Assembly: GCA_947475855.1 (NCBI GenBank)
Contig: CANJPN010000420.1
Location: forward strand, 1 to 5,850
Direction of reading: 5' to 3'
Source of the DNA: Bradyrhizobiaceae bacterium
GTDB taxonomy: Bacteria; Pseudomonadota; Alphaproteobacteria; Rhizobiales; Hyphomicrobiaceae
Length of the DNA: 5,850 bases
This document shows positions 5,514 through 5,850 of this stretch, one piece after another. A model generated the notes under the pieces. The model saw only the letters and a program-made list of their open reading frames with translations, was not told the origin of the DNA and did no database searches. How positions within the stretch are numbered: the first letter of the stretch is position 1; each line of letters opens with the position of its first letter. The translations under genes were made by a program, and so were the position numbers.

Positions 5514-5850
5514 GTGGCACAATTCGACCGCGCCGCCGAAGATGTCGGCAACATCGTCAGTCTCGAGCACGTCAACGTCCAGGTGCCCGACCAACAGCTC
5601 GCGACGGCGTTCTACGTCGTGGGCTTGGGGCTCACTCGCGACCCCTATCAAGTCGTCGGCCTCGTCAATATGTGGATCAACGCTGGCCGTTGCCAGTTCC
5701 ATTTGCCAACCGGTAAACCCCAGATCGTCAGCGGTCACACCGCCGTCGTCATGCCAGGGCGTGCCAATCTTTTGAAGCGCCTCGACAACGCCAGCAAGCT
5801 TCTCGCAGGAACACGCTTCTCCTTCCGCGAAATGCCCGACCACGTCGAGG
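5514..5850 (+). CDS. VOC (glyoxalase/bleomycin-resistance) superfamily protein, N-terminal part
   Basis: The frame is open from the GTG at 5514 to the window edge, giving 112 codons. Residues 17-24 (LEHVNVQV) form the first beta strand of a vicinal-oxygen-chelate module, with His19 in the place of the first metal ligand. A helix with the pattern PDQQLATAFYVVGLGL follows at about 25-40, then a paired strand MWINAGRCQFHLP at about 53-65, then GHTAVVMP. This order (beta, alpha, beta-beta-beta) is that of one VOC module; a second module is expected beyond the edge. Proteins of this superfamily bind a divalent metal and catalyse isomerisation, dioxygenation or related reactions on small molecules, and the subfamily cannot be decided from this half. 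The gene follows two palindromic repeats and has its own leader, so it is probably transcribed on its own. The superfamily call is firm; the substrate is unknown. Confidence 0.85.
   Translation, partial: MAQFDRAAEDVGNIVSLEHVNVQVPDQQLATAFYVVGLGLTRDPYQVVGLVNMWINAGRCQFHLPTGKPQIVSGHTAVVMPGRANLLKRLDNASKLLAGTRFSFREMPDHVE

Noticed and set aside
5331..5843. A 170-residue minus-strand frame opposite the VOC gene
   Set aside because: The plus strand encodes a clear VOC module with a consensus AGGAGG site; the antisense product has no recognisable feature and spans a repeat palindrome.
1..5850. tRNA, rRNA, CRISPR array or complete insertion sequence
   Set aside because: I found no cloverleaf, no regularly spaced direct repeats and no transposase motifs; the only repeats are short palindromes.

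Overview
The window looks like chromosomal DNA from a high-GC alphaproteobacterium, most likely of the order Hyphomicrobiales (Rhizobiales). That placement rests on the GC-rich third codon positions, a MoaA of the type ending in VTGG, and dispersed palindromes of the 'GAGCATCATCCGA...' kind that resemble intergenic repeats common in that order. It is an inference, and no genus can be named.

Layout, left to right. (1) Minus strand, 201 to beyond the left edge: the N-terminal 67 residues of a YdjA-like nitroreductase. (2) 202-444: a divergent intergenic region holding one degenerate repeat palindrome (250-316) and a separate long dyad (333-374). (3) Plus strand, 445-3512: two genes overlapping by ATGA. 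The first encodes an exported von Willebrand factor A (VWA) protein of 693 residues. The second encodes an exported protein of 329 residues. (4) 3513-3671: a leader with a possible promoter and a hairpin, followed by moaA (3672-4697), which encodes the radical-SAM GTP 3',8-cyclase of molybdenum cofactor synthesis. (5) 4698-5513: a long intergenic stretch with a palindromic MITE-like or terminator-like element (4705-4799), a probable small minus-strand gene with a very strong ribosome binding site (4831-5028), and two adjacent repeat palindromes (5247-5308 and 5319-5386). (6) Plus strand, 5514 to beyond the right edge: the N-terminal part of a VOC (glyoxalase-like) protein.

The most distinctive content is the VWA gene pair. 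After the VWA domain, the first protein carries five tandem modules of about 82 residues, each built around an L-x-P/A/N-G-x-Y turn. The second protein carries three more modules of the same kind at the same spacing. Both proteins have signal peptides, both mature forms begin with QQ(Q)PP, and the genes overlap. This suggests one exported two-component system made of metal-binding VWA plus beta-sandwich repeats. Its function cannot be read from the sequence. moaA, the nitroreductase and the VOC gene appear to be independent housekeeping or metabolic genes rather than parts of that system.
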